Origin: Bimuria novae-zelandiae CBS 107.79
Lineage: Eukaryota; Ascomycota; Dothideomycetes; Pleosporales; Didymosphaeriaceae
Length of the DNA stretch: 64,000 nucleotides
Assembly (NCBI GenBank): GCA_010015655.1
Contig: ML976659.1
Coordinates: forward strand, 764,406 to 828,405
Reading direction: 5' to 3'
Part shown: positions 22,337 through 33,400 of the stretch, piece after piece
Layout of the letters: the number at the start of each line of letters is the position of its first letter
How positions within the stretch are numbered: position 1 is the stretch's first letter
Made by a program: the position numbers and the translations under genes
The notes under the pieces: generated by a model
The model's database searches: none
Told to the model about the DNA's origin: nothing
What the model saw: the letters and a program-made list of their open reading frames with translations, nothing else

Positions 22337-25300
22337 TCAAATCGTTGCTCGCACTGCGTCTATGTCTAGCACCCACTTCGCGCTGTCTGTCGCTACTTTA
22401 CCGCCCAGGTAGAGCGACATGTTTCCTCTACCTGTCTGCGTGCACTACAGCATCTCTGTTCGCTATGTTGTCCACCGTCTGCATCGAAACAAGAAGTGCT
22501 CCACTGTCTCTGCCGCCTGTCCGCACTCACACTGGTCTGTGTCGCAAGCTTTGATCCGGTGTAGATACGTGTTCAGCTGTGCCATGCCTGTTCTGAGCTG
22601 TGCGAGCACGCTGCTTTCTTTCCGCGATAGCTGGTCGTACAGTTGTCGAGTGTGCTTTCCTGGCAGTGCCGCGTCGATTCGCTTAGAGTAGGTTCCTACT
22701 TTTTCTAGCACTTTCTTAGCGTTGCCTTACTTACGTGCAATATTATAGGTAGTTAATCGCATCCTAGGAAGCTGTGTCTGTAGCATAGCGTCTAGTCTTG
22801 TTGACGTCTTTACCTCTTGCTTAGCGAGGCGTGCGAGCTCGTACTCTTCGCTTGCTGGCAGCCATAGCGCTATTACCGTGTTGCTGTCTCTTCTTAGTGT
22901 TTGCACGGCCTTGTAGAACTGGCTAATATGACTTTGACCTAACTGCTGCCAAGGTCTCCTCAGCGTGAGCACAGCCGCTTTGTTCCTTGTTATTAATGCG
23001 ATGTTGCGAAACCTGAGCTTTGGTAGCCTACTCAGCGCCTCGGCCATGGCCGCCAGCTCTGCCGAGTACGGGTTCTGCTCCTCTCTCTTGCCTAGTGTAG
23101 TAGAGAATGACCGCGTTTCGTTGTTTTGTATGCTGATCGCACCTCCCATTCCGACTACCCCGTTGCGCGACGAGCTGCTTACCGCGATGCGTACCGACCA
23201 GTTCGCCTCAAGCCTGTGTACCGCCTCCTCGGTCACTGCCTGCACTCTCTCCTCCCATGGCGCCAAGACGCATGGCCGGATCGTCTCCATCTGCTCCATC
23301 TCTATGTCTTTGAGCGCTTCTGCCACCTGATACAGCGGCGAGCGGTACTGTCTCCTGAACTTGCGCATGCGCGACGTGTTTCTTCGCAATAGGTTGGTCT
23401 CGGGCAGCGCGTGGATGTCAGTCCACAGCTTGACTGCTCGCTTCCAGAATCGTTCTTGCGCGCTCGGGATGTGCGCTTCTGCCTCTGCCACCCATGTCGC
23501 TACCGTAGCGAACGTGCCCACGATCGCCCGTGCTCCTATTCTCTGCACCCTGTTGATGGGCCTTGCGAGTTTGTCCTTGCAGGCATGCATCCACACGTTT
23601 GACGCGTAGTCTACCGTCGGCGCGACGGTCGCCGTGAATAGCTGCCGTGCCACCGTGGGCGAGAGCCCTCTCAGCCTCCTAAGCTCTAGTGCTGCTTCCA
23701 GCCCCTTTACGGCTGCTCTTGCGATGTGCTTGTGGTACTTGAGCCCGGCGTCCATAAGCACGCCAAGTATCTTAACATAGTCCTTAGGCGCCACGCTCTG
23801 CCCCTTAATAACGAAGGGGTCTGCGGCGCTCTTATATGCTTTACGAGTAAAGTAGATAACAGCCGTCTTCTCTACTTTAAACGTCGCCCCGCTTCTCCTT
23901 TCCTAGTCTAGTGCGTCTCTGATAATTGCTTTAATACCCTCCCTATTGCTTTGCGCCGTCGGTCCCGTAACCCACGCGGTAAAGTCATCCAAGAACGCGA
24001 TCGCTCCACCGTATGTGTCGATGTGTCGTTGCACCAGGTCCGCATTAAAGAAGAGAAACAGAATAGGGGACAGCGGCGACCCTTACGGCAGACCTGCTTG
24101 TGGCAACTCTCTAATCTTAGAAGCCTGTCTGTTAACCTGGATCGATGCGGTGCGCTGTGAATAGAACGCCTCTACCCACCGCAACAGCGTCTCTGGTATG
24201 CCTCGCGCTTTTATCCTCTGCAGCAATCTTTCCTTGCACACTCCGTTGTACGCCCCCTTGACGTCAAAGCTGATCAGGCTGACAGTTCGCCGGCCCCGCC
24301 ACGCGGTGTAGATTTGTTCTTGGAGGAGCACTAGTGCTTGTTCCGCTGATCGCTGCTTGCGCGCTCCAAAGTGGTTAGTGGGCAGCAACCCATGCGTCTC
24401 GACCATGTGCGAGATCCTCTCTGCTACCACCGACTCCAGCAGTTTGCCCAGCGTGGCCAGCAGTGAGATCGGCCTCCACGCTTTTGCAATGGTGTAGTCT
24501 TCCTTGCCTGGCTTCTTAAGCGGGATAATCTTGGCATGTCTCCATTAGCTGGGCAGCAATCCCTCTTCGAGCGACTGTTGAAACAGCGCAAAAACATGGT
24601 CTTTAACCACCGGCCAGACCTGCTTCCACACTATGACCGGCAGTCCGTCGTCTCCAGGTGCTTTCCATGGCTTTGCGGCGTGCAGCTGCCTTTCCACCTC
24701 CTCGAGCGTGATGGGCGGCATCTCTACAGGTGCTCTCTGCGGCCTGTGTCCTTCGTCGTCGATGTGGCTGGGAAGCGGAGGGAAGAAGGTGCTAAGCAGC
24801 TCCTCGGCTTGCTCCCCGTAGTCGGTCGTAGTTGTTCCGTCCGTTCTGCAGAGTGCTGGGACGGTCCCAAACGCCTCGTTACCTATCTTTAGGTATTTGG
24901 CCGCGTTCCAGATGTTGTCGTTGTCCGCCAGGAAGTCATCCCAGTGCTTTCTCTTCTGCTATCGAATGGCCTTATGGTACTGCTTCGACGCTCCCTTTGC
25001 AGTCTCTTCTAGATCTGGTCTAGCGGCTCCTGAGCGTCTCGCCGCTCTCGCTCGGTTCCTCCAGTGCGTGTAGATGCGACGCAACTATGTCAAGTCCTGC
25101 GTCCACCACCTCTTCGCGTACGGTAACGGCCTAGCTCTCGGTGTTAGTGCGTGCACCGCCTCCAGCACCGCCGCCATCAGTCTGTCCGTTCTCTGCTGCA
25201 TCGTGCCCGCTGGCAGACTCGCACCGAGCGCCCTGGAGATCCTGTCCCTAATCGCTTTCCACGGAGCGTTCTTAAGCAGAAGCCGCTCCTGCTGCTGTGG

Positions 25301-25990
25301 CGCCGGGACCGGGCTGTTAAAGACAGTCTCGATCGTCCTATGGTCAGAACCGTGTTCGGTTGCATAGATTGCGCATCTCGCCACTGTATCTGCCAACTCT
25401 TTCGATGCTAGCACCAAGTCGATTGTCGTCTCGTAGTCTCCGCCCTGCCACGTCTTAGTACCACGCGGGAGCAGGCTGTTGAGCGCGTGCTCTATCATCA
25501 GGTCGATGATCGGGTCGGCTTCGCCCTGTCTGACCATCGTCACATCCTCTCCTCCCCACAGCTGGTCGTGTTGATTGAAATCGCCAGCCAACACAACGTC
25601 CACCACTGTGTCGGCCCCTCGTCTCACATCTGTGATTACCTCGTCTAGCTTGTTGCATGTGTCTCGTAGCGCCTGCGGGTCTCCTCCTGGTATGTACACC
25701 GACACCACCAATACCCGTCTCTCGTGCAGCCGGATGATCGCTACTGTCAAGTCCGGCGACTCGATCCGCACCTGCTCCGCCTCCACTTCTCTGCTCACCC
25801 ACAGCATGCTCCGTATCGGCCATCTCCCCTCTCGCCAGATCGATGGCACCATCTTAGTCCACTTGTGATAGAGCATGGGCGTTATTAGCAGCCTGCCTTG
25901 CATCCTCCGTGCGTGCGGCTCCTAGATGGCCACTACTGTCACATCTTGCATCTCTTCGTCATTCATTAGGCTGTCGTGTACTTCGCCTTG
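22337..25990 (-). pseudogene. LINE ORF2: endonuclease, reverse transcriptase, RNase H-like region
   Basis: Polyprotein that would nick the target and copy the element RNA. The apurinic-type endonuclease (25903-25085) shows LAGDFNQHD and the terminal GSDHR motif. The reverse transcriptase follows, with PISLLATLGKLLE, SFDVKGAYNGV and the catalytic FLDD near 23980-23995. The RNase H-like region and linker lie at 23794-22727, and a C-terminal CxC-x7-H-x4-C finger lies near 22470-22520. About ten in-frame TAG/TAA codons separate otherwise clean blocks. The final stop is TGA at 22337-22339, which RIP would not easily create and so is probably the original one. Confidence 0.85.
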
Positions 25991-26029
25991 TTTTCTAATA
26001 TTAAGCTAGATCATGCGGAATACTCTATT

Positions 26030-27413
26030 CATGTTAAGGTAGGTAAAGCATCCGACAGTTTCTGCTGAACGACTCGTGCGGCCCTCCGCATAGCACGCAC
26101 TTTGTCACCACTTCGCTGCAGCTCTTATGGTGGTGGCCGTCTTTCGCGCATCGCCCGCACCTCTACGTCTTCTTGCACTGGTACGCTTTGTGGCCGAGCT
26201 CTTAGCAGTTGTAGCATTGTCCGGGCCGTGGCCGGTGTTCGAACGCGCTTGTCGTGCCAGACTCTCCGCCAGCGTGGAAGAAGCCTTCTGCGACGAGCCT
26301 CCTTGCATCGCTTTTCTTCGTCACGTACACTACCATGGATCCGTACGCCTTCGGGACGTCTCTCTTGCTCAGCCACGCGATCTTGGCAACTGTCGTTCCG
26401 TTCTCTTCGCCAAAGGCTTCTGCTGCTCCTGCTCTGATTTCGTCCTTCTCATCCAGCACTGCTGTTCTCTTGACGTTGTCGATCTTGACCGGAAAGAGCT
26501 CATCGCGCAACACGCGCGAGCCTGCGCCGATCTTCTCCGCCGCCCTCTTAACAAGCTCATGCTCGTCTTCGTCTCTGCACGCGATCCTGATCCGACTTCG
26601 GGTCGCGTGGTCGACGGTGACCGCTCGGCATCGCCAGTTGCCGTGGTTCTCTATCGTGCGCATTTCCTTTTCCACCGCTGCTCTAACTGTACCCGCTGAC
26701 ATTCTGCCATCTTCGCCATCTGCTCTAGAGATATCTACTGTGACGTTGGGCACGTCGATGGGAGCGAGGCTAGTGCGGTTAGCGTGCTGCTGGCTCGATA
26801 GCGTTCCGGCAGTGGCGCTTGGTCCCGCGGGCGTGCTCGCACCCGAGGGTGCCGCTGCCGCGAGGTCGTTAACGCGCGTCTTAAGCTCAGCGACTTTATT
26901 AATAAGCTTAACATTATAATTAATAAGTGCTTGCTAGTTCTATTTAATCTCTTTAGTTTCGCGCTTAAGGTTCCTAATGGTCTCAGTTTATTGCTGGATG
27001 ATCTCTGTCAGAGCGACAAGCAGGTCTTTATTAGTCGTGGTGCTCCTCCTGGTTCAAGGGTCGGGTTGGCTGTTTGCAATCGGGATGGTGTCAGAGTCGT
27101 TGGCTGATAGGTCTGGCTGTGACAGTGGCCTGCGGTAGCGTCCGCTTTGCTTAATAGTGTTTCTTGCTTGTCTCTTCCGTGGTGCTGGTAGCTCAGACGG
27201 CAAGGATGACGCGTCGCAGTTGCGGTCGCGGTCACTTCCACGGTCGCGTTCAGGGGTCGAGAACGCCACCTCTCTCGCAAGCCCAGATCGCAAGCTCATC
27301 CCCAAGGTTCCGTATTTCGAGTTGTATTCCGAATAAGTGTTCCGCCGGTCCCGTTCTTTTCCCCCCCTATTTACAGTGCCGTGCACAATCGGCTTCTCTT
27401 TATGTACAGTCAT
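26030..27413 (-). pseudogene. LINE ORF1 (gag-like, two CCHC zinc knuckles)
   Basis: RNA-binding ORF1 protein. It starts at the ATG at 27413 (the upstream codon in the open frame is TTG) with a basic, disordered N-terminus. A short coiled-coil-like segment near 26880-27000 contains several TAA/TAG codons, and a long undamaged stretch runs from 26753 to 26202. Two knuckles close the protein: CYNC-x4-H-x4-C, with one TAG immediately after its second Cys, and CGRC-x4-H-x4-C. The stops lie where Gln or Trp codons are expected. Non-functional as read. Confidence 0.8.
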
Positions 27414-27550
27414 TTGCAAAATTGGCTTCTACCCTTACTCGCCCCACACGCCAACCGGAGGTTGGCCCTGCGCAGCCCAACGTAACTTCGTAGCCTAACG
27501 TAACTTTTCGTCGCGGATTTTTCTATTTTCTTAATAAACAACCCACAACC

Positions 27551-28250
27551 ATGCCTAAATATTATAGCGAGAGCTATAAAATTAAGCAGCGTATCTCTAA
27601 TTATCTCTCTAGTTTTTCTGGCTTAGAAATACCTAATTTTGCAGCTGTAGCACGCGAATGGAGCGTGCCTGTTTCGCGACTTCGAGCGCGCGCTGGAGGC
27701 CGGATCAGCCGCTATAACCGCAGCGGCACGAATCTACGACTCTTAGAGACCTAGGATGAAGCGCTAAAGTTATATATACGTTGCTATAACACTATTAGCA
27801 TGCCATGCCTTATGCTATAGTTAAAAAGTGCTACTTAATATATCCTTAATTACGCGTACCCTAATAGTAGAGCTTCCTTACTTAGTAAGGACTAGCTATC
27901 GCGATAGCTATTAAGAAATCTAGACTACCACCGCATAAAGTAGAAGTCGCAGCATATTAATTATATAGTAATAGCGACGTTTAAAGCTTATAGCTATTAT
28001 TTTATTAAGCTTAAAAAGGTAATATACACCTACGGCGTCACCCTATCAGACACCTATAATATGGACGAAACTGGCTTCCGCATAGGCGTTAGTGGTAATT
28101 AATAGATTATTACTATAAAGTTTAATTATCCTTATATCTCTGCGTTAGAGACGTCGCGCGATTATATCACGAGTATTAAATTAATCTCTAGCGATAGAAA
28201 GGTGCTTAAACCTATGCTCGTTGTACAGGCTATTAATTACCTTTATTACT
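27551..28250 (+). pseudogene. pogo/Fot1-type transposase, N-terminal two-thirds, RIP-damaged and truncated
   Basis: It starts at a real ATG (27551) with an intact 67-codon frame for a psq-type helix-turn-helix N-terminus (MPKYYSESYKIKQRI). Beyond the first TAG the frame continues through many TAG/TAA codons into a CENP-B-like domain. It then reaches the first catalytic aspartate in NMDETGFRIGVSGN (about 28055-28098). The resemblance stops near 28250, where unrelated sequence begins, so the rest of the DDE domain is lost. Confidence 0.75.
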
Positions 28251-28955
28251 AGTTGTAACAGGAACAATCGCTCGTCGACACGAGAACCCTTGGCTAGTCA
28301 AGACAGGATTCGAGATCATCCGAAAACCGACACTCATCCGTATCGGACCAATTTCGGATCTATCAGACCGATGGGGAACTACGAATCCGATTCGGACCTA
28401 TTTCGGATCCATCAGACCGACGGTCAACCTATGGCAGTTATGTGCTAGCTAGCCATCTGGGAAGAGGTGTATTTAGAGGAGCTTGGGGCCTTTGTAGTTT
28501 AGTACCTTTTCCGTATCCTTTCGTACCAGGCCTATAGGCACTTAATTCATTCGAGGCTACATTCTTATACACGCACTCCCACATGCCTCTGCTAGGAGAT
28601 ACGCCAACATCAATCCTTTGAGTGACCTGCGCCGATACACTAGTATATAAATACGGCGCTGCCTAATAGCTATATAATCGCCATATTAATATTAGGATAC
28701 GCTAATAACTCTATCTTAATAAAGTAGCTAAAGTTTTTTAAAATACAAACGCGCGCGCGCTAGAAAGGCGCATAGTAATTACTTATATTTAATAGATTTA
28801 GTAGCCACCCACGCGGTAAACGAAAAATCGCGCACACCAAACTAGATGAGTTAGCTTTTTATCACCCATACATTTGCCCTACAAAGTCGAAATTCGAGCC
28901 ATATTAAATCGATTTCGACGCCAAATCGCACCGTGAGGCTTGCTTTATATGTAGA
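28251..28955. other. Unassigned sequence between pogo relic and gypsy LTR
   Basis: About 700 bp of mixed composition. It contains a 49-bp-spaced tandem duplication (28343-28424), a (GC)n-like run near 28751-28761, and a less A+T-rich block at 28800-28955. It resembles neither flanking element and I could not identify it. Confidence 0.4.
28343..28424. repeat. Imperfect tandem duplication, 49-bp spacing
   Basis: Two copies of a segment beginning TCGGACC[A/T]ATTTCGGATC start at 28343 and 28392. They match over about 33 bp with a few mismatches, mainly C/T changes. Confidence 0.6.
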
Positions 28956-29128
28956 TGTAAAAAGCGCCCTGACTACGGGCGACTTAGTCTATCCACAGTA
29001 CTAAGGCGATCCCTTAGAGAGGGAAGAGAAGGGCTGCGGCGAGGGAAGTAGATAGGCGAAAGGCCCGGATAGCGCCGGTCTAGAGCGGACTAGGGCCGTC
29101 GAGGGCCCTCGACCTACGACTCGTGACA
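28956..29128 (-). repeat. LTR of the gypsy element (3' LTR in element orientation)
   Basis: 173 bp, beginning TGTAAAAAGCGC and ending TCGTGACA on the plus strand, so TG...CA termini. It differs from its partner at 35892-36064 at only two positions, both G/A transitions. It contains the perfect palindrome GTCGAGGGCCCTCGAC at 29098-29113. It is G+C-rich, unlike the internal region. Confidence 0.95.
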
Positions 29129-30429
29129 AAGGCTCTTTTCTTTAAGGGTCTCGACCGCGAGAATAAGCACGTAATAACTAGCCTAATCAGGCCTCGCGTA
29201 TTACGTAAGCTCATCCCGGAGGCTCCCTAACCCGTAAGTACGACCTGGCTGATCTATGGCAGTTTAGGGTGCCTGACCCTAGATGCCCCCCATTTCGGTA
29301 CCTAGCCGCTCCAAATTTAGGGGTCGTAAAGGTAGACTAACCCGGTGCAGGCCTGCTAAGTCATCCCTGTACTTGTCACTTCTCTATCGCCCTCTTCAGC
29401 AACCTTCGGACTTTGTCTAGACATACCCACGCTATTTAGCACTATAAGTATCGCGAATACTATCTTTAAGGCCCTAGTTAACAAGGCGCGTGCGAGCGCG
29501 GTTAGTACTATTAACCTATACTATATCTGCCTTTCTATTATTCTAAATAGCCTTAAGTAGTCTAATTATAAGAAGATAAAGCTCTACTAGTTTTAGGTTA
29601 AGGAGATGCGTCGTGTCTAGTCTAGGGTAGTGTAAATTAATCTTAGCCTAATAAATTTAGAAGACTACAATTTAATCTACCGCTACGATGCCTGCTACAG
29701 CGATAGTAAAGATTATTAGCAGGTAAGTTAGCGCTTCAAGGGTTATATAGGGGTTTCAAGGCTAATTAGTAGCAGATACCTAAAGATAACTTAGAGAACG
29801 TGTTAAGTGCCCTAATTACCCTTATACCATACTTAAGCTAAATTAATGCGTACACATGCGACAAGATTAACCTCTCTAAATTAAATAAGATATTAATAAA
29901 GGCTACCGCGCAGGTACTAGAGACAGAATAGAGTAATATTATTATATAAGTATTATTTAGTATAGTTAAGGGTTATCTAGACTAAGTTACATAGGGCCAC
30001 CAGATCCAAATTCTGCGGAAACCCGTTAACCCCCTACCACTTAGGTTATAACACCTGGCCTCCTAAGGAGATTATTCCGGTGGTAGGCCTCTCCGTTAAG
30101 GAGAAGCAAAAGAGGAAAGCTTTTACTATAGAGGAGGGTAGTTTAACCTCCCTAGTTACTACTAGTGCTCTTACCCCTAGGCGCAAGAAGGTTACTCCTA
30201 AATTAGTAAGGGTCTTCGACCCTAATCCTAGGTTATTAATACTAATTTAGGGTAGTTAGCGTTTAAGGCTAGTGTCTTAGCCACGCTAGACTTCCTCGCG
30301 AAGGAAGTAAAGAAGAAGATTAAGAGTAAGGGTGGTTAAGAGACTTTTTAGTAAGCCTATAAGTCTAAGCGCCTAACTAATTAAGAGGGTTATCTAGTAC
30401 AATCTAGGGATTCCTGCCCCTATTAACAG

Positions 30430-33400
30430 TGTCCGGATTTTATTCACGTTCTATACCCTTAGGCGGTTTTAATTAGGTTTTAGTTGGCTATAATCGCGTT
30501 AGGTACGGTCTGAATAGGCTTATAAGCCTTTGTTAGGCCCCGAGAGGCGTGAATAGGCCTAAATAGCTTGTTCTAGTCTTTAGTCTATTTAAGAATTCTC
30601 TACCCTATTTATTCTAGTATTTCGCAGCCTATAAAGTGTACTCTCTAGGGTAATCTATTACTAATTACTATTAAGTGCTGTCTTCCTCCTTCTCTAGGGG
30701 GGCGACCCCGCCTCTTGGGCTCCTGTCTAGGGCGACCTTTAGTCTCCTTGTCTAAGCCCTTTAGGAACTGCTTTATCGCCCCTTTAGAGATCTCCTCTAT
30801 AGACAACTACTAGTTCTTATCGCTATCGTATCCTTTCTACTTAACTTTATACAGCTATTCTCTGTCCTGGAGTACCCTAGATCTAATTCCTTTAATTAGG
30901 TATATATCCTCCCCTGCTTATAGTATAATAACCTTAGGCGGGCTTTGCTCTCGTTGTAGTAGTCCTTCTAGGGCTGCCTAGTTTAGGAGAGACATATGGA
31001 ACACTAGGTAAATATTAAAGTCCTTTAGCAGCTCTAGCTTATATGCCTATTAACTAATCTGCCGTTTTACCCTATAGGGACCCTAGGACTTATAGTTAAG
31101 TTTCTTCTTAGGCCTAGTTAACCGTATGTTGCGGGCGTCGAGGTATACCATGTCCCCTACTATAAAGGTTTAGGCCTTATGCTTCCTATTATACTACGTC
31201 GCCTGGTACGCCTGTGCCCTGAGAATCACTTAAGTTATCTAGGCCCTAGTCTGGGCTAGAACTACCGCTCTAGCCCTTACTATAGGTACCAACCCGCGCA
31301 GCTGTACTTCTCGGGGTAGGTCTACTATTAGTAGATTTAGGCTATACACTATAATAAATGGCAACACTTCTGTAGAGCTGTGGATGCTATTATTATACGA
31401 ATATTCTACTTTAGATAGAAGGTCCGCCTAATTAGATTGTTCGTAGTTATAGAATACTTAAAGGTACTATTTAAGCGTTTAGTTCTATCGTTTTATCTAT
31501 CCGTCTATCTGCGAGTAGAAGGTAGTAGAGAGAAGTTACTTAGTTCTTAAATATTAAGTAAAGGTACTTTAATAAGCTAATACAAATAGGCTACCTCTAT
31601 CTATAACTATTAACTTTAAAAGGCCGTGTAGGCGCAGAACCTCTCTCCTAAAGACCTTAGCTAGCTTTACTACCTTTAGGTCCTTTCGCGTGGGGATGTA
31701 GTATGCCATCTTAGAAAACTAGTTAATAATTACTAGGATGTTATTATAACGATAGGCTCTAGATTTGCTCTTAGGTAGATCTATTACTATATCTATAGCG
31801 ATGTCCTTCTAGATACCCCTTAGGACTAGTAGGCTATTAAGTTGGCCATGCGTTGCGTATTAGACAGGTTTTGCCCTAGAGCACGCTTAACAGGTCCAGA
31901 CATAGTTCTTTACGTATTATTAGACACTAGGCTACTAGAACTCTTATAGCACTAGCTTTAAGGTCCTAGTAAAGCTAAAATAGCCCGCAAGGGGGTCATC
32001 GTGGCATTATTAAAGGACGTGTACCCTCGCTAAAGGTGGCACGTATAGCCTATTCTCGTACTATAATAGGTTGGCCAGTCTAATTATCTAGCGCTTTAGC
32101 CATTCCAGCTTTGCCATCTCTAGCCCTTAGAGGTACTAGAGGATTTGTTCTATAGTTTCGTCCCCCTGGCTGTTTCTCTTTAATAGCTCTACTATAGGGT
32201 AAGCGCTTGCTAAATCGTTTACCGCTGCCTTCTTAGTTACTAACGTTCTAGGTCTAGCGACCCTTATCGCTACTACTAGTCTAAGGCTTCCTGCCTGCTT
32301 TAGTGGCTATAGGCTGCCTGCCACGCCTACTTTGTCTAAAGCGTCGCCTTTTAGCTATAACTTGTGCTATAGGGCCTTAAGGAGTTTCTACTAGGAACTG
32401 CCTATCCCGCCTAAGCTTGTTTCCTCCTCTAACTCGTAGTCGGGTCTCCGTAATAGTCTATTAGCAGGATTTATCCTTCCTAGATAGTGTTTAATTTTAA
32501 AATTAAATATTACAAGCTATTTAGCCTACCTTGCCTGCTATCTAGTTAGGACTTTTATAGACATGAACCCTTGCAGGTTAGTATAATTAGTTAGAAGTTT
32601 AATCTTCTTGCTAACACCCTCTAGGTAGTATTACTAATACTTAAAAGCTTTAATAATTACTAGCAACTTGCTATTATGCGTGTTATAGTTTTATTTTACC
32701 TAGTTTATCTTGCGCGAATAAAAAGTAACTAGGTGCTATTATAGCTTCCTATATTTATCTAGTTATGGTTGGCTTAAGATACCCGAGATCGCGAAACCTA
32801 AAGCGTTAGTTTTTACTCTCGAGGGTCTTCTAGGGTTAAAGTGGGCTAGCAAGGGCCCTCGTATAAAGCTCTCTTTTAGCTAGTAAAAGGAGGCCTTAGC
32901 CTGCTTTAGTAGGCTTATTATAACTAATTCCTTAAGTCTCTATCGCTGTCCGCCCTTAGTGGCTCCCTCTAGCCTTCTTATTAGGGCGTGAAGGGGTGCT
33001 GCCACTTAAGAGAATCCTTCTATAAACCTTTAATAGTAGTTAGCAAAGCTAAGGAAGATCCTAACTACTTAGACTAAGTTTAGTTTAGGCTAATTTTTTA
33101 TAGAGGCGACGCGGTCCTCCTCTATCTCTACGCTGTCTAGGGATACTATAAAGCCTAGGTATCCCACCTTGCGTATGTGGAATTCGCATTTAGACAGTTT
33201 GGCGTATAGCCAGCGTTTAATAAGGCGTTCTAGCACTGTCTAAACGTGCTAGATGTGTTCCTCCTTTGTCTTAGAGTAGATAAGGATATTATCGAGGTAC
33301 ACAATATAGCAGATGTCGAGAAGGTCTAATAGTATATTATTAATATGGCTTTAGAAGGTCGCAGGCGCGTTTATTAAGCTAAAAGGCATTACTATGTATT

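Larger units (their letters stand above)
21945..27500 (-). mobile_element. Tad-like non-LTR retrotransposon (LINE), nearly full length, lightly RIP-damaged
   Basis: A LINE in reverse orientation with ORF1 on the right and ORF2 on the left. Gene order (zinc-knuckle ORF1, then ORF2 with endonuclease, reverse transcriptase, RNase H-like region and C-terminal zinc finger) matches the fungal Tad1 clade. Most of its length has ordinary base composition, and its frames are interrupted only by scattered TAG/TAA codons. The 3' boundary is proposed at 21945 because the sequence CGCCCGGC... followed by AAAGGGC recurs at the end of the second LINE (38418). The 5' boundary near 27500 is approximate. No target-site duplication was identified. 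Confidence 0.8.

Noticed and set aside
26254..26919. 221-codon plus-strand frame, Ser-rich
   Set aside because: Antisense of LINE ORF1, whose zinc knuckles prove the other strand is the coding one.
28251..28450. Possible tRNA or 5S rRNA near the GGATTCGAGATC-like sequence
   Set aside because: No cloverleaf arms or internal promoter boxes at proper spacing could be arranged.
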